DNA of 64,000 nt from Anniella stebbinsi (GCA_029215795.1 JARDYH010000004.1:218606017-218670016); one strand, 5' to 3'. Counted from the first letter of the stretch, positions 1 through 11,967 are shown. Translations and numbers: made by a program. The notes: generated by a model from the sequence alone, not told the origin.

Positions 1-2208
1 TTTGGGGGATTGGGTTTAACACTCTAGATAGCGCTTTTAGAGATCTGACTAGTTCTGAATGAAAGCCAGGGCGGATTCACAGCCCCGCGGATATCGGAGC
101 CACCAGCCTCCGCTGTCTTGTCCCCTTTAAGGCCTTCCCAATAGTCTTGGGTTGACTACTTGGATGCAGAATGCTGGACTAGATGGTTTTTTTTTCAATC
201 TAATGCAGCAGGGCAATTCTCATGTTGCTACAGCACTCTGGATTAAAACTAAACTTTTGATCTCAGAATTGAACGTAACCCTCTGAGCTTCTTAAGAGAG
301 CAAGCAATTGAATCTGTATTTTTTCTACAGGACAAATGAATACATGTACATAAATATTATCTCACCCTTTTCACCTGAATTGCCTGTTTTCAACATCGTA
401 TTTTTCTTCTCTTTGCCTTTGAAGTTTTTATTTGACTCTTACCTCATGTTTTTGGGAAAACCTGCAATGTGCATTGAAGAATGTTAAAAAAGAGAGAGAG
501 AACTTTGATCTCTGGAAACCGTATATAAAAGACTGCTCCAGCTCCTTCCTCCACCACATGGGGATTTTTCAAAGGCTGTTTTATGAAAAACTCAAATTCT
601 TCCTCACCATCTCATCATTGCCTTTGATGGTGTAATGAAGTGCAAAGAATCCCCTTCTCATAAACTAGTATTTTCTGGCGAATTTCCATTGAAATTTGCC
701 GAATAAGTTCGTAACGGAGCGAGAGAAGGCTGCATCCGGTTTAAAATCTTAATATTTTTAGCTCACAAATCAGTGCCTCAATTTGTCTGTTTTCCAGACT
801 TGTTTCTCATCCACACAGAGGAATTGCGTAGTTACAGGCGCTGTAGATTCGTACTGCACAAAAATGAAATATTTCGCAACTTCAATCACACAGGTCCACT
901 CTTGACTTGATTTATTCCAGGGTTTGGGAACTACTGACCCCAGGGTTAGCTGCTAAACAATCAGGATGGGTGGGTAAATGATACCCAACCATTTCAGCAG
1001 GCATGATATCAAGGTACAGTTTCATGTTCCCTTTTACTAAACAGGCCATTTTTTTAAAGCAACTATTACACTGTAAGCATCCGCGCTACAAACTTGTATA
1101 TGTTTTATACCACTTACCTGAGAATGCTTGAGAGTGTGATTTGAAAAGACTGCTGTTGGAGATTCCTAGCCCCGTTCACAAACTAGGAGGGCTAGGAGGG
1201 AAAGACTATTGAACCGATGTAATTCTAAAGTGTAGACACCAATCCAAAGACATTAGTTGAGCCCAGTCCTATTTTGACGCAGGCATCTTCGTCCTTCTAT
1301 TTATGGCTCCTGCAGGAATGGGGTGAGCTCCTTGTTATATTGCAATGGTGTGTTTATTTTCAGTGTTCTGTTATGAATGTATACTATGTGTTAAAGAAGA
1401 AAGGATCAGGTGGAATTAAAGAAGAAAGGATCAGGTGGAATTAATTGTATAGGAGGAGGTCCTCAAGAGAACTGTCTGTAGTATTTAATCTTTGCATTGT
1501 TATGATTTGGGCGGTTGTCTGAATTACCTTTCAGGGACCCCTCACAGCCCCGAGCCTAGGACTACAAAGAGAATCAGGATCCCTTTCAACTATGTACCTT
1601 TTGAATCTTTGATTTCTGTAAGTAGAGGTATCAATGTGTGTGCTTTGAAGCAAAGTCTCATAAGATCTGACAAAGGACAGTTGATAGCTGGTAACATTGT
1701 GGCGATGTGTTTCAGTGGCACCTAGGATGGTCCAAGAAGCCATAGGTGATGTTCAGAGATGTCTCAACTTTCTTCTCCTCAGTTGACAGGGAGCAGGGGT
1801 GAGTCAGGTCTGTGTGAAGCAGGAAGACAGTCTGTGCTAGATTGGGATCTGAAAAGGAAGCAGAGAGCTAACTTTTCTCTCTGCAGAAAATCCTCAGCCA
1901 GATATGTGATGACATTTGTTGGAGTTTTAATGATGTGAACCCTCATTTTATGCTCAGCCGGAATATATGTGTAACTAAACCTAATATCATAGAAACACCG
2001 CTTCTCCCATGACCTCCTCCTAAGGAAACTGAACCCCAGGTAAACAGTGGAATCCCTGAAACTGCTCGCCATTCAGACACAGGCTGCACATGTATAACAG
2101 TATCGTTGTTTTGTTTGTTCTGGAGAACAAGGAATAGAACATTTGTGAGGGTTGGACAAAGGGGGAAGAATTTGTGCAGATCCAGGATTTTCTGGGCGGG
2201 AGAGGATG
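1..2208. other. Downstream flank, no gene seen
   Basis: This is moderately AT-rich sequence with short chance frames only. A 22-bp direct duplication (GAAGAAAGGATCAGGTGGAA units) is visible at about 1396-1441. In mammals PRKG2 lies tail-to-tail beyond BMP3, but no kinase exon is recognisable here. Confidence 0.6.
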
Positions 2209-2570
2209 TTCCATGGCAACAGATCATCAGTGAACTCCCTTAACTGGCAAGAGATGGGTGGCAGTGGAGCATATAGATGAAGGGAACACCCAGAATCTGT
2301 TGAAGACAGTTGATAGTTTGTTAGGGGCACAGACATTGTCTTCTCAACTTCTCAAACAAAATAAAGATACTGTTATGTGTGTGCAGCCCATGTCTGATGT
2401 CCCAGTGCTTACTCAGGGTTCCGTTTCTTGAATGCAGTCACTGGAGTTCCAAGGTAAAAGACCACCAGTGAGCAATCTTACCTGGAAAAAGATGGGTGAC
2501 AGTGGAGCATTTAAATGAAAGGAACATCCAGAATCCTCTGAGGAGAGTTGCCCTTTATGTTAGGGGATCA
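2209..2570. repeat. Diverged tandem duplication, two copies about 238 bp apart
   Basis: The stretch 2209-2332 resembles 2447-2570. Shared blocks include AAGATGGGTG or AGAGATGGGTGG, CAGTGGAGCAT, GGAACA(C/T)CCAGAATC and GTTAGGGG. It may be part of an old unclassified repeat. Confidence 0.6.
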
Positions 2571-2933
2571 GCTAACTTCTCTTCAGCATGTACCCAGCCA
2601 TCCCTCCAGAACGACCTTGAATCACAAAAGGCTCTGGAGGAGTTTAATTACTCACTGCACTTTGGGTGTCTCAGAAGTTTGGAGACAATGAGAGACTCAA
2701 AGCTGTCTCTGGCCTTCTCAGACACCCTTTGCAATGGGTTATGGGCTCTGGTTTTACTTTGTGGGCCATTTACCAGCTTCTGGCTCACAATTACTCAAGC
2801 TCTAGCCTTGATGTTTTCTGGAAGTCATTACAGCCAATCAATATTTTTGGTCTATTTTAGATCTGCCCAACCTTTAATCCAACAAAGTATATGGAATCCA
2901 GTCATGTATGGCTGTCTTCTAGGGGCTCAGTGA
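2496..2933 (+). other. Open frame of 145 codons, unknown, probably not a gene
   Basis: The frame is open with hydrophobic stretches (WALVLLCGPFTSFWLTIT and a later IWNPVMYG). The NPVMYG string faintly recalls the seventh helix of rhodopsin-like receptors, but no other receptor signature is present. A second frame over 2666-2860 is equally protein-like, and the first part lies in a duplicated non-coding repeat. I do not recognise it; a decayed fragment or chance frame is most likely. Confidence 0.2.
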
Positions 2934-3121
2934 ACCTTATTTCGTTGCCTGCCTGGAATTGCAAAAGGTGCTTTTATGTGTGGGGAGGGAAGTGATGATG
3001 ATCAAATACCTGGAAAGCCACACGGGTGGGCTGAGTTTGGTTTTGTAAGTCACAAGTTGTGCACTTCTACTGACTTCAACTCTACTTTTTAGTCTCCTTA
3101 GCCGCTATGGCTACAAATTTG

Positions 3122-3127
3122 TTTATT
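3122..3127 (-). terminator. Candidate BMP3 polyadenylation signal AATAAA
   Basis: TTTATT on the plus strand reads AATAAA on the minus strand. It is the first canonical hexamer downstream of the BMP3 stop. Downstream GT-rich sequence is weak, so this is only a candidate. Confidence 0.25.
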
Positions 3128-5562
3128 TTTAGCTGCTTCCTTACACTCCGTTGTTCGAAAGCTGCTTATTTGTGATTAGGGATGGGTAAATGAGTGCTGT
3201 TTGGGATCGCTGGGATTCTCCGAACATTGTGTTGCCGCTCGTCTTGTGCCTGATTACTGTTCATGTTTGTGATTGCTGGACATGCCATGCAAACAGGAAA
3301 ATTGCGCAAATCAAGCAGTGATCAAATGTGGAGTTTGTGCAACTTTCCCCACATTTGTGCAAATTTTCCTCCCTAGATTAAAGCAGGACTTTCAGGGGAA
3401 ATTTGTGCAAATTAGGAAAGTTGCACAAATTGAACGCAAGTACATGTCTGGCAATTTGCAAATATTTTCGGCAGACATGGGCTTGCAATCGTGTTCAGGG
3501 CTTCGAGCAAGTTATATTTGTATGTTTTGTGAATAATTCTCATACATCCCTATTTGTGGTACTTTTGAAAACAAGGCATGGCATTTATCCTGTTTCAGAC
3601 TATCTTGAGCAGAATAAAATTTTGCAATTATTAAAAATCAAGGAGAAAATGAAGCTCCACATTAAAATTTTTTTAACATAAACTTGTACATAGTAGTTTG
3701 CAATAAAAAATTCTTATTACTGAAGGGAAGAAACAAATAGAAGTCAAGCAAGCTTATACATCAGTAGTGAAAAGTATCATTCTCGGTGTGTCTGCAACAT
3801 GCACATTTGGTTCTGGCAACATATATATAAATTTATAAAAATTAATGTAAAAATGGTGTGTGTTTAAGAGTACTAAAAAGTAGAAATTAATTAACACAGA
3901 GAAAGGCAACAGAAATAAAATAAATTAAAGGCATTAATAAAGCTTCTTTCCATATACAAATATCCTTTGGCTTTTAAAAAAACTTTACTGATGCCAACTG
4001 TACAAGCATTAATTCCTAAGCAAAAAAAAATGTACAAAAGCCTTTTTTTTAACATGGAGAAGGAGATAGCTTAATAAGGAATGCATCAATTGCTCAGTAA
4101 AAGAGGATTCAATCCTTTGAAGCTGCAATGTATCTCTTTTGAGCTGGAAATTAAAGCTTTAAAGCCCATTCCCAGTACTAGAACTTTGCCTGAATGCAAG
4201 AACACTGCCCAGTGTGTTTTGTGGAGAGTGGAAGGCACTTAGCATCTTCTGTGAAATGTATGGCAATGGTAAGTCATCCCAAATCCCAGCCTTTCTAGCC
4301 AGCCTTTCTAGCCAGAAAACAGAGGAAAACACTATTTCTGGGCTCTACAGCACATAAAGATGCAATGCATTTACCACCAACTCCCTCTGACTAACTAAGA
4401 TGGGCCCCTATTTTCATCTGGAAAGACTAAGTAACTCTTGACCTTTGGCAATGTAGTCTGATAATCCAATTGCTTAGCCATATCTGATTGTGGGCAACTC
4501 TCAATTTGGAAAAAAAGGATATGTAGTAATGACTCAACCTCTTCTTAATCCTTGGCTTCACTGAGTAAAGAGTACCACATGGTTAAGCAGTTAAGGCTGC
4601 AATCCTGTGCTATGTGGAACTTACTTTTGAATAGACATATACAGAATTGCACTGTTAAGTTGCCTTATACGGCACATTTTGCCAGAACACAGGACTACCC
4701 ATTGCAAAAGGGATTACTACAGTAGTTGGTGATAGTAATCCTTGATAAAACCATAATCTGCCCCCCCTCTTTGCCACCTCTCCATCTTCACCGCTTTCCT
4801 GCAGTGAACTGCACTGGGCAGAGAGTAAACGTTTGGGGATTCACTACCTGTATAAGTGTGGCATATGTTGAACCTTAGTAGATATGCAAAGAGAAGTGAG
4901 TTTTCTTGCAAGTTAAAGGTTCCCCATTATTCTGTGAAAGAAAGCCCTTGTTTGTGTAGGACGACACATACACAGAGCACTACTGACTTGCCACCTCAAG
5001 AAACTAAACATCTTAAATTGGATTTTCCTATGCTCTTAGGATGTCAGGACATATTACGTTATTTAGCACTTTGGGGAGAATCCCAGTAACCTAAGGCAGA
5101 AAGCTTAGCTTCAAATGTATAATGTATATCTTAAATCTCCTTCACCATTCGTTTCTGGAAGAATGGACCAAAAGACCAGCAATTTGCTGAACCGATTTCA
5201 AAACCTTCAAATCATTTTGAGAAGTTCTTTCCAGATTTCATTTTCAGCTTGATGAGTTCTTTCCTCCTCCTCCTCCTCCTCCTCCTCCATACATAGCTTG
5301 CCACACAGGGATTATCATTTTTCTGTTCATATCCTCACAGTAAGAAACTTACAATTAGATCCTTCCACGGTCTGGAAACCTATGGCATGTTCCTTCTCAG
5401 CTTCTACTCGTGTATTCATTCATATATATATATATTTAATAAATCTTTGGACAATGAAATGCATTGGCAGTGCAAAATGTTTAGGGGTGGGGGAGGAACT
5501 GTTAAGCAACTAAGTCAATGCAGGGAGGGGAGGGTTAGATAATGCTCCATGGAAGGAGAATG
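3128..5562 (-). other. Probable BMP3 3' UTR (extent uncertain)
   Basis: The sequence downstream of the TAA is AT-rich and without coding signal. On the minus strand an ATTAAA hexamer lies at 5440-5435, only about 120 nt past the stop. The first canonical AATAAA is at 3127-3122. A UTR of about 2.4 kb would match the long 3' UTR known for BMP3 in mammals. The lower part contains an interspersed repeat (3177-3690), so the true end may be nearer exon 3. A TCC repeat lies at about 5262-5289. Confidence 0.35.
3177..3690. mobile_element. Interspersed repeat with reiterated TTTGTGCAAATT motif
   Basis: It begins with TAGGGATGGG, a start also seen at 56348. At 3290-3470 the motif TTTGTGCAAATT and variants recur about seven times on both strands. 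Similar loosely periodic AT-rich text occurs at 17580-17760, 26460-26670 and 53150-53440. It is probably a degenerate non-autonomous transposon; the class is not assigned. Confidence 0.45.
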
Positions 5563-5754
5563 TTATCTGCAGGCACAGGATTCCACTGTCATGTTTGGGT
5601 AGACTTTGAGTACCACATTCTTATTTTCATCAAAGAATAAGATACTGAGTGATGACATCTTGTCTGGGACGCAGCAAGGCTCAGGAATTCCAGAGACAAC
5701 ACCCACCGCTCTTACTATACTCTGGATGGTGGCATGGTTTGATGGCTTCAAGGC
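5563..5754 (-). CDS. BMP3: BMP3 exon 3: C-terminal half of the cystine-knot ligand and stop
   Basis: The acceptor is TTGTCTTCTGCAG with AG at 5756-5755. The exon starts in phase 0 with an Ala-Leu-Lys-Pro sequence and encodes 63 residues (421-483), ending in TAA at 5565-5563. It contains [14 protein letters not shown], the CC pair (447-448) in PEPCCVP, the beta-strand stretch [14 protein letters not shown] and the terminal ESCACR with cysteines 480 and 482. With exon 2 this completes the seven-cysteine TGF-beta pattern. A sequon NMT sits at 474. The ending MTVESCACR separates BMP3 from GDF10, whose ending differs. The first codon is Ala rather than the Ser known in mammals. No frame break is seen across the joined 483-codon protein; human BMP3 has 472 residues, the difference lying mainly in exon 1. 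Confidence 0.97.
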   Translation of the reverse strand, partial: ALKPSNHATIQSIVRAVGVVSGIPEPCCVPDKMSSLSILFFDENKNVVLKVYPNMTVESCACR

Positions 5755-6631
5755 CTGCAGAAGACAAGAAGGATAATATCAAACTGGGAATCTAACAGGG
5801 AGTGTGCTGAGAATTCTCTGCTAGAGATCCCTAACCACACACCCAGAACTGTAGTTCCTGGGTTTTCATAATAAATGTCTGTTTAAATCCATCTGTAGTT
5901 GCATAGATACCCTCTCTTAGGATATATCAAAATCAATTTCAGGTGGGGAAAGCTATAAAATGACTCATTCCAAGTGCCTATGCCAGTAGTAGGTCATTAC
6001 ATTTCAAAAAAGGTCTCAAGGTTTGTGGCAGTAATTACGACGGGGAAACTGGAACCTGCCTGTCATTTTCTGCACTTAGAGATACATGTTCTTTTACTCT
6101 GTGGCAGAGTTGGTGGTATGGAAAACATGTCCTGAGTGTCCAGATCCTTCACTTCCAACCTAATAAAGCTGCATTGTTATGTAGCCTAGCACCCCCTCCA
6201 AAACAAACCATTAGGATATAAGTGAACAAATCACTACACTGGCCATCAAAGTTGTGCTATTCCACAGCATCAGCTTGTGTGTTCAAGGTGGTTCTAAATC
6301 TCTCTGATAAAGCCAGCTTTTCAAGAGATGAGCACCTGAGAAATTGGTCTGTATGTTACAGAGTTCTGTAGATAGTAACAACTCCTATACTTTTGTTTTA
6401 TTGTGTTAAAAGATTTATATCCACTTGCTCCAACAAGCTCAAGGAGGTAACCAACCAATAATACATACAGTAAAATAGCAAATCATTAATAATGTTGATA
6501 ATATTAAATACAACAAAATTAAATACAGCAATTACTGATTAGAGCAGATGATATAGAATAACCAATAGAGATCTATATAGGAATATTCCACTTTTTAGTA
6601 CTGAGCACATAAAAAGTAAGTGGGAAGTAGT

Positions 6632-7168
6632 TAGGGTGACCATATGGAAAGGAGGACAGAGCTCCTGTATCTTTGAGCCTATCTACACACAAAGGATAAA
6701 ACACTTTGAAAACGTTTTGAAAACTGTATATGGAGTGTGTCCTGGACCCCAACAGTTCTCAAAACTGTCATAAAGCATTTTAAAGCAGTAGTGTAGATAG
6801 GGCTGACAGTTTTGAGAGCTGTTGGGGCCCAGGACACACTCCATATACAGTTTTCAAACCGTTTTCAAAGTGGTTGGTCCTGCATGTATAGATAGGCTCT
6901 TTAACAGTTGTATACAAAAGAGAATCGTAGTAGGTGTCATTTGTATGCAATGCAACACCTGGTGAAATTTCCTCTTCATCACAACAGTTAAAGCTGCAGA
7001 AACTATACTAGAGTGACCAAATACAAAAGAGGGCAGGGCTCCTGCAGCTTTAACTGCTGTGATGAAGAGGGAATTTCACCAGGTGCTGCATGCATACAAA
7101 TGACCCCTGCTGAAATTCCCTTCTTTATACAACTATTAAAGATACAGGAGCCCCATATGGTCACCCTA
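6632..7168. mobile_element. Family-A foldback element interrupted by a family-B element
   Basis: The ends are TAGGGTGACCATATGG and CCATATGGTCACCCTA. The flanks GAAGTAGT and GTAGTAGT form an 8-bp target duplication with one mismatch. The arms carry the subtype reading AGGTGCTGCATGCATAC. Removing the insertion at 6675-6899 leaves an element of about 310 bp. Confidence 0.9.
6675..6899. mobile_element. Family-B foldback element nested in family A
   Basis: The ends are GAGCCTATCTACAC and GTATAGATAGGCTC and the flanks duplicate TTT. It is a palindrome of 225 bp with arms containing AAAACGTTTTGAAAACTGTA and GGAGTGTGTCCTGG. A second copy is at 44045-44279. Confidence 0.9.
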
Positions 7169-7182
7169 GTAGTAGTGTAAGG

Positions 7183-7316
7183 GGGCAATCCTATGCATAT
7201 TTAGAATGGAAAAAACCCTTCTACAATTCCCAGCATCCCTCCAGGCTGACTGGGGCATGCTGGAAATTGTAGGACTTTTTTATATCTTAAACATGCATAG
7301 GATTGCACCCTAAATC
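7183..7316. mobile_element. Short palindromic repeat ending in GGGCAATCCTATGCAT
   Basis: The left end GGGGCAATCCTATGCAT is mirrored by ATGCATAGGATTGCACCC. The arms contain AATTCCCAGCAT and ATGCTGGAAATT. A related palindrome is at 55136-55216. A G-run follows at 7322-7337. Confidence 0.75.
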
Positions 7317-7434
7317 ATGGAGTGGGGGGGGGGGGGAGAGTTACAAGTTGCTGTGAGAAAAGGTAATGATAGGCTTTGGGCTTTTGATTTAATATTATTT
7401 CATTCTGATTAGAAAACTATGCCCTGAAGGCTGA

Positions 7435-7520
7435 AAACTCAGTTTTAAGCAAATTTATTCCTGTTGAGTTTAATGGGTCTTATTTCCTGGTAAGTATGCT
7501 CAGGATTGCATTGCAGCCGT
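7435..7520. repeat. Degraded short repeat with TAATGGGTCTTA and CAGGATTGCA blocks
   Basis: It resembles the family seen at 18040-18127, 37432-37525 and 58982-59075, in which motifs like AAGTCCCATTGA and GCAATCCTA recur. Confidence 0.5.
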
Positions 7521-8266
7521 AATAGGTGTTAATATTATTCAGTACTTATACACTTGCGTAGGTGAAAAATTAAATCAGAAATAAAGACTTTTATTGGACT
7601 TTGCACTCACTTTTAATTGATCTGAAAACTAGCTCTGGAGAAACGCCTGTGATGCTGGAAGAAGGGGCTGGTGACAAGGATCCGGCATGATTGCTATCCT
7701 TTGTCATCCATTACTTATCAAATACAATTTATACTCATAGTATTCCACTATTCCTCCAACGAGCTCATGGTGAAACACATTAACATGAGCCCATTTTACA
7801 CTTGATAGGCTTGATTTTACAATAATAGTGTCTCGTGATCTGCAAGATATTTTACTGTAATCTTTAATAACAATTCAATGCAACTTAACAAAAGTAATAA
7901 AATAAGTTTTAAAAAAACACTTAAGCACAGTAGGGGCTGTACTTGTGCAGAAGCAAAATTCCTAGGTGTGTGTAGAATCATGTGTGCAAATAGGTGCTGC
8001 ACATATGATCCCCCAGTTTGTAAGCAGAAAATCTGGAATCTCATTCAGCTTTTCAGGAGGAGTGGGGGCTGGATTTATATGTCTTGCCCATTAGACAGTT
8101 GATCAGCTGGATTCCTGCTTCCCTTATCACGCTATGTGTGTACAGTTTTGGCTATCACATATGCACTTTGTTGGATTGGGGCCAGCATTTTGTTGGATTT
8201 GGCCAGCTTTTCATTTCAAGCACAGGCTAAGCTCTGTTTTTAATTTCAATGCAAGATGCAAACTCG

Positions 8267-8586
8267 TAGGGTGACCAGATAAAATCCAGGTCAGGTCTCA
8301 TGTAACTTTAACAGTTGTAGAGAAAAGGGAATTTCAGCCAGAGCCATTTGTATGCAATTAGTTCCTGGTGAAATTCCCTCTTCATCACAACAGTTAAAGT
8401 TGCAGGCACTATATTAGAGTGACCATATACAAAAGAAGGCAGGGCCCCTGCAACTTTAACTGTTGTGATGAAGAGGGAATTTCACCAGGAACTAATTGCA
8501 TACAAATGACACTGGCTGAAATTCCCTTTTCTCTACAACTGTTAAAGTTACATGAGACCTGACCTGGATTTTATCTGGTCAACCTA
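8267..8586. mobile_element. Family-A foldback element, copy in intron 2
   Basis: The ends are TAGGGTGACCAGATAAAATC and its mirror ending GGTCAACCTA. It is flanked by AAACTCG on both sides (8-bp duplication with one lost base). Both arms share the same variant AGGTCTC in place of the usual AGGGCTC, so the change is matched across the palindrome. The centre is in the reverse orientation compared with the copy at 9874. Confidence 0.92.
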
Positions 8587-9010
8587 AAACTCGTCCCTCC
8601 AAATAATCTTTAAATTCCTCTCTAAAATGGAACAAACACTAGCAAATCTTCCTCTCCCACAGATGACTTGCTGAAATGGAAGACGTAACTGTTTATCAGT
8701 GCTAAAATACCAATCATCTTTGGAATTTGCTTCCTTTTTGCTATGCTCTGGATGAACCTTAAAAGTACATCATATAGATGTACATGACCCAAACATTTTC
8801 ATGTCCTACGATCTGCCTGCCCCAAACAAATCACTTCGCTCAGCTTAAACGAAGAGTCATACAAACATATATATCGCATGCTATTTTGGTTTTGCAGAAT
8901 GGTTTAGAAGAAATTTATGCTAGCTTTCCCTATAGCTTTGTGGGGGAATATAGGAACAAGAAATACTTTTCAGCATTTCTGAATTAGGTCTGTGTTAGAG
9001 CAGTTCCAGT

Positions 9011-9522
9011 GGCCTGGTTCAGACGACATGATAATCAACGGAGGGGAGGGGAAACAATCGTCAGTTGTGTTGCTAATTGTGTCATGTGGAGGGCAACACA
9101 CAATGCACATACAACTGACAATATGCTATTTGGGGCATGTAAACAATGGAGAAAAACAATGGCTTGCACGTTGTTTATCCCGAACTCCGTTGTTTAAAGT
9201 GTCGTGTGGAGGAGACCCACCCTCTCTCTGTTTACTATTCCGTTTGGTCATAGAGTTCGCCCGCCAGAGCAGCTGAAAAAACCCTGGCTGCTCCGATATA
9301 GCCAGCAGAACTTGTGGTGCATGCTGGGATACGGCCGGAGGACTGAGGGAGGTGGTAGGCAGGAGATGCAGCAGCCCAGAAGGATGCTGGGACTTTCAGT
9401 CGTGCGACGGGGGAGGGGCAACATGTCGTGTGGCGGGTGCTGCTGCGTCGCTACCAAAATAATGAACGGTCAGTATGCTATTCCCCCTCCGTTGCCTAAA
9501 GTGTCGTCCAAACTCAGTCACT
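9011..9522. mobile_element. Family-C foldback element, long copy
   Basis: The left end GGTTCAGACGACATGATAA and the right end reading CTAAAGTGTCGTCCAAACTC (mirror) match the ends of the copies at 35632 and 37091. The interior (about 510 bp) is longer and more GC-rich than in those copies. No clear target duplication was found. Confidence 0.65.
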
Positions 9523-9873
9523 GTCTCATTCATGGGAACACTTGTGTTACCCCGGTGTTGCCTGCAGCAAACACGTGAAGTGTGAACACCTGATGAGCAT
9601 CAGATATCTTTATTCATGCACCAGGAAGTTAGCTGAAAGTAGCACTGTTAAGGTAGAGTGGTTATTATTTTAATCCACATGGATTTCTCCTCTTCACCTT
9701 TTGGCATCATTTTTTCACCTTTCCTAGCTCCCAGCTGGTCCACATCTGACTATCTAGGATATTTATCCAATCACAACAGGGATAATGGAAACAAGAAGGG
9801 AAAGGATAAGGATGAGGGAATCAGTAATTGGGATACTGGAGGGAGAATGAGATGGTAGCAAAGGAGCAGGTAA

Positions 9874-10193
9874 TAGGCTGACCATATGAAAAGGAGGACA
9901 GGGCTCATGTAACTTTAACAGTTGTAGAGAAAAGGGAATTCCAGACAGAGTCGTTTGTATGCAATTAGTTCCTGGTGAAATTCCCTCTTCATCACAACAG
10001 TTAAAGTTGCAGGGGCCCTGCCTTCTTTTGTATATGGTCACTCTAATATAGCACCTGCAACTTTAACTGTTGTGATGAAGAGGGGATTTCACCAGGAACT
10101 AATTGCATACAAATGACACTGGCTGAAAGTCCCTTTTCTCTTCAACTGTTAAAGTTACATGAGCCCTGACCTGGATTTTATCTGGTCAGCCTA
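9874..10193. mobile_element. Family-A foldback element with unlike left and right ends
   Basis: It is flanked by the perfect 8-bp duplication GCAGGTAA (9866-9873 and 10194-10201). The left end is the subtype TAGGCTGACCATATGAAAAG, while the right end is the other subtype (CCTGGATTTTATCTGGTCAG). All other copies have matching ends or a clear single subtype. Confidence 0.95.
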
Positions 10194-10211
10194 GCAGGTA
10201 AGGCAGCCTTC

Positions 10212-10335
10212 CCTAATATGGTATCCACCAACTGTGTTGGACTACAGCTCTCATTATCTCAAACTAACAGGACCACTATACCATGCTGGGTGGGGATAAG
10301 CAGTCCAACACATCTAGAAGACACCGGGGTTGGTA
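10212..10335. repeat. Palindromic repeat with GTTGGACTACAGCTCTCAT
   Basis: It is a diverged copy of a common short foldback repeat in which TTGTTGGACTGCAACTCCCA is mirrored. The clearest copy here is at 21869-21972; others are at about 16581-16675 and 48466-48562. Confidence 0.5.
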
Positions 10336-10919
10336 AAGGCTGAGGTAAGGAAAAGTTAGGAAAAGCTTTCATAGGTTTATGTAGAATATGCGATCCTTTA
10401 CCAGAACTCAAAGGTAAGGACTGCCTTTTGTTTTAAACAAAGAGAGTAGGTTACCCTCCTATTAACCCACTGCAAAAAGTAGTGATCCTCAAGCTATACA
10501 CCAGGCCCCAAGAGGCGTATATGCAGAGGGGTCTGCTGGTTGCATCTCTGGATGATTCATTGCTGTGGTGCTTGCCTCCTTCTGATCAGCCTCTGAGGGT
10601 GAGGGAGCAAATGGTTCTGATAAGCATTTGCCCGTTGTGTCTCTGCTTGGATTATTATTCCAGGCTTGCTTCCTTCAAATCAGCAGGCATGCCCAGAACA
10701 GCAACTTGTGCAGAAGAACAGGGGCCACCTCCTCCAAGGATGAGTAATCCTTAATCTGCACACTATATAAAATGTAAATCTTTTTAGCTGGAAGAACCAA
10801 GGAGCCTTATTATTCTACTTATGCTTGATTGCATTTCTATACCAACTGATAGCTGAAGCTATAGTTTTAACTTCTGAGTATGGCACACCTAGGATTGTGC
10901 TGCACATCTATGTAAAGGC

Positions 10920-11104
10920 TTAACAGTTAAAATGTTTTAAAGTGTTTTAATGACAGCTGTTTTATGGTTTTAAATTTTGTACATTGTCTTTTTAATGCTC
11001 AATCTTTTTAATTTTTGTAAACCGCCCAGAGAGCTTCGGCTATGGGGCGATATATAAGTGTAATAAACAACAACAACAACAACAACAACAATAATAATAA
11101 TAAT
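10920..11104 (+). mobile_element. LINE 3' tail (L2-like) ending in (AAC)n(AAT)n
   Basis: It contains GTAAACCGCCCAGAGAGCTT and GGGGCGATATATAAGTGTAA, then (AAC)n and (AAT)n (11067-11104). The same tail follows a reverse-transcriptase C-terminus at 44950-45433, which identifies it as a LINE 3' end. Confidence 0.75.
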
Positions 11105-11967
11105 TGCACTGGCTCATATTCGCTTCCGTTACCCGTGCCTTTTCTGCCCTTCCTTCCACTCACTTCGTTTCCTCCACTGTAAAGTTTAGACTGTAAGTTC
11201 ACCGGGGTAGGCACCAGTTTTATTGTGGTGTTTTACCACTATAAGACGTACACTGACGGTGCTATATAAAACAAACAATATAATTGGCTTGTTGTAGCTT
11301 TAAGAAACATATTACCAAGTTTTGGTCTGCTTTATACATATAAAATGAGAAGCTTCTTTCCAAAAGAAAAAAAGAGAAGGGGGAAGCACTTGAAATCTGA
11401 ATTGAGGTACAGCTTTTCTTAATCCTTTGACAACAGAGTGGTGAACTGAACAATCATGTGATGTGGACCCTCACCAAGAGGACACCTGCTAATTTAGCCC
11501 ACAGGCACAGGTGACATTTTGCTGGCATTACCTGATGGATGCTGTATCCATTTGCAAAGGTGGAATTTTCATTAAGGTTTAGGGGAACCATAAGTGTGAA
11601 ATCAAAGCCACCTATGTCAAATTTGCTCAGTGGTGTTGCTGTAACTTTTTTTTTAAAAAAAATTGTTTGATTTTAAGTTATATACCTTGTAATGAATAGA
11701 GTATGATGTAGAACCAGATAAATTTAACTACCCAGTCTTAAAACTGGAGTGATGTGGAGCATTAGCAGGGGCTGAATGTGTAGGTGACGAATTTTACATG
11801 TTGCATGTGTGTGTATACAATTATGCTCCACTGTCCCTATCCTCTTACAACGGCTTGCGTTTGAGGTCCCATCTGCCTATGTCTCCAAAGGTTCTATCAG
11901 CCTGAACTTTCCAATGCTGTGAAGTACAGATTGTGTTTTTGGAACCTATGCACACTAAGCACATGAA

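Noticed and set aside
1..2500. PRKG2 3' exons expected downstream of BMP3 in mammals
   Set aside because: No kinase or cGMP-binding sequence can be recognised on either strand.
9248..10041. Recurrent minus-strand frame beginning MTIYKRRQGPCNFN as a gene family
   Set aside because: The same peptide recurs at 17225, 53795 and 56060 because it is the translation of family-A foldback elements, which are non-coding.
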